Part shown: piece by piece, positions 60,791 through 64,000 of the stretch
Numbering within the stretch: position 1 is the first letter of the stretch
How the letters are laid out: every line of letters begins with the position of its first letter
Assembly (NCBI RefSeq): GCF_001590965.1
Contig: NZ_BCTW01000020.1
Coordinates: 1 to 64,000 of the forward strand
Direction of reading: 5' to 3'
DNA length: 64,000 bases
Source: Novosphingobium lentum NBRC 107847
GTDB lineage: Bacteria > Pseudomonadota > Alphaproteobacteria > Sphingomonadales > Sphingomonadaceae
The notes under the pieces: generated by a model
Database searches by the model: none
Told to the model about the DNA's origin: nothing
Seen by the model: the letters and a program-made list of their open reading frames with translations, nothing else
Made by a program: the position numbers and the translations under genes

Positions 60791-62200
60791 ATGGCGGCAA
60801 GCGATCAGGCAGCCGATATCCAGGCCATGACCGAGCGCGGGTTCGGCTCGCTTGACGGCGCCAGCTACCTGTTGCTCAGCATCGACGATGCTGCGCGAGC
60901 CCGCACCTGGTTGCGCACGCTGGCGGTCACGTCGCTGGCCGATGCCCGGTCGTCGAAGCTCGACCGCGTATGCCAGATCGCGTTTACCGCGTCGGGGCTT
61001 GCCGCGCTGGGCATCGCGGCCGACGCGGCGCACGGCTTCGCGCCCGAATTCGCCGAAGGGATGGCGGGCAACGAACGCCGCTCGCACCGGCTGGGTGACG
61101 AAGGCGAAAACGCGCCGGACAAATGGTACTGGGGCGTGGCCGACACGGAGCCGCACGTGCTGGTCGTGCTGTTGGCGCCCGTCGCCGCCATCGCTGCGGT
61201 CGAGGCGGAGCATGTCGCGGCGCTGACCGGAGCCGGTTGCGCGCTGATCCGCGCCAACCGCTCGAACGGACCGCTGGGGCGCGAGCCGTTCGGCTTTGCC
61301 GATGGCCTGTCGCAACCCGAGGTCGATTGGGACGGCCAGCTGGTGCCGGGCGGGGCGAAAGACCGGCTCTATCGCAACACGCTGGCGGCGGGCGAAGTGC
61401 TGCTGGGCCACACCAACGAATACGGCTTCGTGCCCGCGTGGCCGAGCGAGCGCGAGATCGGCCGCAACGGTACATACCTCGTCTACCGCCAGCTGGAACA
61501 AGACGTGCACGGTTTCTGGCGCTGGCTGCGGGAGCAGGCGGGCAAGGCGGGTGCCGTCGGCTTGGGCGAAACGATGATCGGCCGGGGGATCGACGGGGCG
61601 CCACAGCCGGGACTTGGCGGCGCTGCCGGACCCGGTGCAAACGACTTCGGTTTCGGACAGGATCCCGATGGGCTGGCCTGCCCGATCGGCGCGCATATCC
61701 GCCGCGCCAACCCGCGCAGTGGCGACGATCCGCAAGGCCGCCGGGGCTTTTTGCGCGATGTTATTTCCTCGCTGGGCCTGAAGGGCAGCGCGATGCAAGA
61801 CGCCGTAGCCTCTGCGCGGTTCCACCGCATCCTGCGGCGCGGGCGGCCGTATGGGCCGATCGGCTTGCCGGCAGGGGCAGGGGACGATCCCCCCACGCCG
61901 GTCGAGCCATCGGGCCTGCACTTCATCTGCCTCAACGCCAGCATAGCGCGTCAGTTCGAATTCGTGCAGGGGGCGTGGGTCGCGAGCGCCTATTTCGCGG
62001 GGCTGTCGGGCGAACAGGACCCGATCCTGGGCAACCGCCTTCCCGCGAGCGGGGGCGGCGCGACCGATGCGTTTCACTATGCCGACGCCGAGGGCTGCCC
62101 CCGCCTGGCGACCGGGTTGCCCCAGTTCGTCACGGTGCGGGGCGGGGCCTATTTCTTCCTGCCGGGCCTTGCGGGCCTTGCGCAGATACTGGCCGGCTGA
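60791..62200 (+). CDS. DyP-type peroxidase
   Basis: 469 residues. The heme-site motif Gly-Phe-Ala-Asp-Gly (catalytic Asp) and the proximal-heme region Cys-Pro-Ile-Gly-Ala-His-Ile-Arg-Arg-Ala-Asn-Pro-Arg (His ligand, Arg) are both intact. It is longer than the EfeB-type, as in DyP class C-like proteins, and has no signal peptide. It would use H2O2 to oxidise an organic substrate. It ends only 6 nt before the convergent stop of the catalase-fold gene. Confidence 0.94.
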   Translation: MAASDQAADIQAMTERGFGSLDGASYLLLSIDDAARARTWLRTLAVTSLADARSSKLDRVCQIAFTASGLAALGIAADAAHGFAPEFAEGMAGNERRSHRLGDEGENAPDKWYWGVADTEPHVLVVLLAPVAAIAAVEAEHVAALTGAGCALIRANRSNGPLGREPFGFADGLSQPEVDWDGQLVPGGAKDRLYRNTLAAGEVLLGHTNEYGFVPAWPSEREIGRNGTYLVYRQLEQDVHGFWRWLREQAGKAGAVGLGETMIGRGIDGAPQPGLGGAAGPGANDFGFGQDPDGLACPIGAHIRRANPRSGDDPQGRRGFLRDVISSLGLKGSAMQDAVASARFHRILRRGRPYGPIGLPAGAGDDPPTPVEPSGLHFICLNASIARQFEFVQGAWVASAYFAGLSGEQDPILGNRLPASGGGATDAFHYADAEGCPRLATGLPQFVTVRGGAYFFLPGLAGLAQILAG

Positions 62201-62206
62201 TGCGCG

Positions 62207-63382
62207 TCAGTCGAACCGTTCATCCCCCGTCGGCTCGACATGCGTCTCGCCGTTCCTGGCCTGCCGATAGCGCGACATCTCGTAGTACATCCGCTTGCGC
62301 GCGCGGCTCTGGTTGCCCAGCGGACGGTGCTCGGGCAGGCAGTGCCACGGGTTGAGCGTCAGCTGCCGGGCGAACGCGAACTGCGCGGGGGACTGGAATT
62401 CCTGTTTCGGGATGGTCAGCGTGGCCACCGGGATGCGCGGCGACAGGCGCGGATCCCACAGCACGCTGTTCTGTTCGATCGGCATCAGGAACGGGTCGGT
62501 CTGCAGGATCACCCGCATCTCGAATTGCGCATCGCCCGCGCGCAGCGATGCCGCAAGATTGTCGCGGATGTAGTTGTCGGGCGGGCGTCGGGGCAGGTTG
62601 GGGATGCGCGTGGACACCGGCGTCAGCGGGTGGAAACTGTACTGCATCGCCTGCCCTTCGCCGATCAGGTAGGGCACGCAGCTGAAATATTCGTTGGCCA
62701 GCGGATTGGCGAGCGTCCTGTTCCACAGCGCCTGCATGATGAAATCGCGCACGTGCGGATGGCGCAGGCTGAGGAAATACCAGATCGGCAGGTGCCGCCG
62801 GCTCCAGTACTGCAGGCGGGCGTTCTCGCGCGTGTCGGGGGTGACGAACGTGACGGTGGACACGGCGGTAAAGTCCTGCGTGAAATGCTCATCGTCCATC
62901 AGCTTGGCGCCGGGCACGTCCATCAGCTTGATCCCGATGCTGCCGAAGCCGACATCGTCGATGTCGGGCTCGACATGCGGGCCGGGGTTGGAAAAGCGCA
63001 CCCACGCGGGATAGCTGCGCTGCGTCGCGAAGATGCCGTGGCGCAAATGCTCGGGCAGATCATCGCGCACCGTCAACGTGCTGCGCACCAGCCCGTGGGT
63101 CTTGGTGTTGCCCGCGCGCTCGTAGTTGCCCGGCGTGAAATCGATATCGAGCTGACGCTGCATCTCGGCGACCATCGTGTCGAGGCTTTCGTCCTCGTCG
63201 GGCCGGAACCGCTCGCCCGCCAGCGGCGGCACGTCGCGGCTGCGGGTGAGGTTGATCGTCCAGTTCATCAACCGCGTCAGCGGCCAGCGCACCACGGAAT
63301 CGATGGCGGGGCGGAAGAACGGATCGATCCGGCGTTCGGTCTTGAGCGTGGCCTGCAGCAGGCGGTGAAGCGGCTCCAGCAT
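62207..63382 (-). CDS. Catalase-fold heme protein
   Basis: 391 residues, shorter than monofunctional catalases (about 480 and more). Candidate distal His is in Lys-Thr-His-Gly, Arg-Phe-Ser-Asn-Pro matches the catalase core, and the C-terminal Asn-Pro-Trp-His-x-Leu-Pro-Glu-His-Arg-Pro-Leu-Gly is followed by Arg-Lys-Arg-Met-Tyr, an Arg-x-x-x-Tyr arrangement like the proximal Tyr ligand of catalases. The catalytic Asn of true catalases is not evident. A catalase-related hydroperoxide-processing enzyme is possible. It starts 2 nt after the GMC stop. Confidence 0.88.
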   Translation of the reverse strand: MLEPLHRLLQATLKTERRIDPFFRPAIDSVVRWPLTRLMNWTINLTRSRDVPPLAGERFRPDEDESLDTMVAEMQRQLDIDFTPGNYERAGNTKTHGLVRSTLTVRDDLPEHLRHGIFATQRSYPAWVRFSNPGPHVEPDIDDVGFGSIGIKLMDVPGAKLMDDEHFTQDFTAVSTVTFVTPDTRENARLQYWSRRHLPIWYFLSLRHPHVRDFIMQALWNRTLANPLANEYFSCVPYLIGEGQAMQYSFHPLTPVSTRIPNLPRRPPDNYIRDNLAASLRAGDAQFEMRVILQTDPFLMPIEQNSVLWDPRLSPRIPVATLTIPKQEFQSPAQFAFARQLTLNPWHCLPEHRPLGNQSRARKRMYYEMSRYRQARNGETHVEPTGDERFD

Positions 63383-63384
63383 GG

Positions 63385-64000
63385 TCAGGGACCTTTCTTT
63401 CCGGCATTGGCTTTTCCGGCATCGGCCAGGATGTTTGCAGCGAGCTTTTCGGCAGCGAGATAGATCGCCGCAACGATGAACAGCCCGGGGATGCGGGGGA
63501 AAATCGAGGCGTCGACCACGCGCAGACCCGGCACGCAGTGGACCCGGCCCTGCGGATCGAGCACCGGGCCGATCGCAGCGGTGCCGCAGGCGTGATGGCC
63601 CCAGGCGTTGGCGCGCACCCATTCGCGCAAGGCGCCGTCGCGCAGCGCGGGGCCGGGCAGCTCCTCCTCGGCGATGTCGCCATCCTCGATCAGTGGGCGG
63701 GCCAGCGCGCGCGCCATGTCGAGCCCTTCGACCAGCGCGTCGAGGTCGCGGTCGCCGTGTTCAGCGAAGTTGTTGAACGCCGCGACCGGCGGATCGCGCG
63801 GATCGGCGCTGGCCAGTGTAACCGTGCCGGAACGGTTGCCGGTGCGCCCCTTCAGCACGACCCAGCTGAACCCGTCACCGCCCTTCCAGCAATGCTGGGC
63901 ATAGCCGGTGAAGTACCCGCCGAAACGCCCCATCATGCCCATCAACACGAGGTCGGGCCCATCGGCGTCCGGCCCTGCGGCGGACGAGCGGCGCAACGCA
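63385..64000 (-). CDS. GMC oxidoreductase, C-terminal part (partial)
   Basis: About 205 codons are visible; the N-terminal FAD domain lies beyond the right edge. The visible part has the GMC C-terminal signature: Gly-His-His-Ala-Cys-Gly-Thr-Ala-Ala-Ile-Gly (active-site His) and Gly-Leu-Arg-Val-Val-Asp-Ala-Ser-Ile-Phe-Pro (FAD-binding end). GMC enzymes oxidise alcohols and may give H2O2 or pass electrons to a carrier. It overlaps no gene but is only 2 nt from the catalase-fold gene, so the two are cotranscribed. Confidence 0.93.
   Translation of the reverse strand, partial: ALRRSSAAGPDADGPDLVLMGMMGRFGGYFTGYAQHCWKGGDGFSWVVLKGRTGNRSGTVTLASADPRDPPVAAFNNFAEHGDRDLDALVEGLDMARALARPLIEDGDIAEEELPGPALRDGALREWVRANAWGHHACGTAAIGPVLDPQGRVHCVPGLRVVDASIFPRIPGLFIVAAIYLAAEKLAANILADAGKANAGKKGP

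Overview
The window reads as chromosomal DNA of a high-GC alphaproteobacterium, most probably Sphingomonadales (Novosphingobium or Sphingobium-like). The grounds are a carotenoid set (crtY, crtI, crtB), an Entner-Doudoroff operon in the order zwf-pgl-edd-glk, propionyl-CoA/methylmalonyl-CoA genes, Flp pilins, and dense gene packing with many 1-4 nt stop/start overlaps. The genus is inferred from gene content; no rRNA is present. Assignments rest on reading motifs and context, not on database searches.

Layout. 1-13749: a CoA-dependent catabolic island of unknown substrate. It holds two acyl-CoA ligases, three crotonase-fold proteins, a MaoC hydratase with a CitE-like lyase, a CaiB-type CoA transferase, an SDR, an orphan Rieske ferredoxin, two phosphotransferase-fold proteins (one lacking its catalytic motif) and two ABM/EthD-like proteins. 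13838-17879: glutathione reductase, propionyl-CoA carboxylase beta and a three-gene coupled unit of unknown role (ribbon-helix-helix protein, small coiled-coil protein, exported protein). 17876-19473: a sulfite-oxidase-like molybdoprotein with its cytochrome b partner. 19643-27872 (minus strand): hpd with a VOC protein, then crtY-crtI-adhesin-E-like-LOG-crtB-kynB-kynU, in which carotenoid and kynurenine genes are translationally coupled. 27892-38667: a DUF2585 membrane protein, ROK fructokinase, GH13 and GH97 alpha-glucosidases and zwf-pgl-edd-glk, together a route from alpha-glucosides and fructose into the Entner-Doudoroff pathway.

38866-45854: methylmalonyl-CoA epimerase, a crotonase, methylmalonyl-CoA mutase and propionyl-CoA carboxylase alpha. 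The set is interrupted at 42319-43832 by an accessory patch: VapBC, a DUF2442 protein, a palindromic repeat and a PD-(D/E)XK-like protein. 45855-55787: housekeeping genes (csaA-like, DUF488, thioesterase, aroK-aroB, xerD, accA, an M48 protease, two flp pilins, a NUDIX hydrolase) plus a 45-residue membrane protein coupled to a 627-residue exported protein. 55842-58809: tRNA-Arg(ACG) with a clear terminator, hemerythrin, phospholipase D-like protein and folE. 59071-64000: a redox cluster of two uncharacterised proteins, a DyP-type peroxidase, a catalase-fold protein and a GMC oxidoreductase that runs off the end.

The strongest candidates for undescribed biology are the peroxidase/GMC cluster, the catabolic island with its apparently inactive phosphotransferase, the 16-bp repeats that replicate the crtB start region, and the accessory patch inside the propionate genes. 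No gene-free stretch exceeds 300 bases. No CRISPR array, transposase, rRNA or replication origin was seen.
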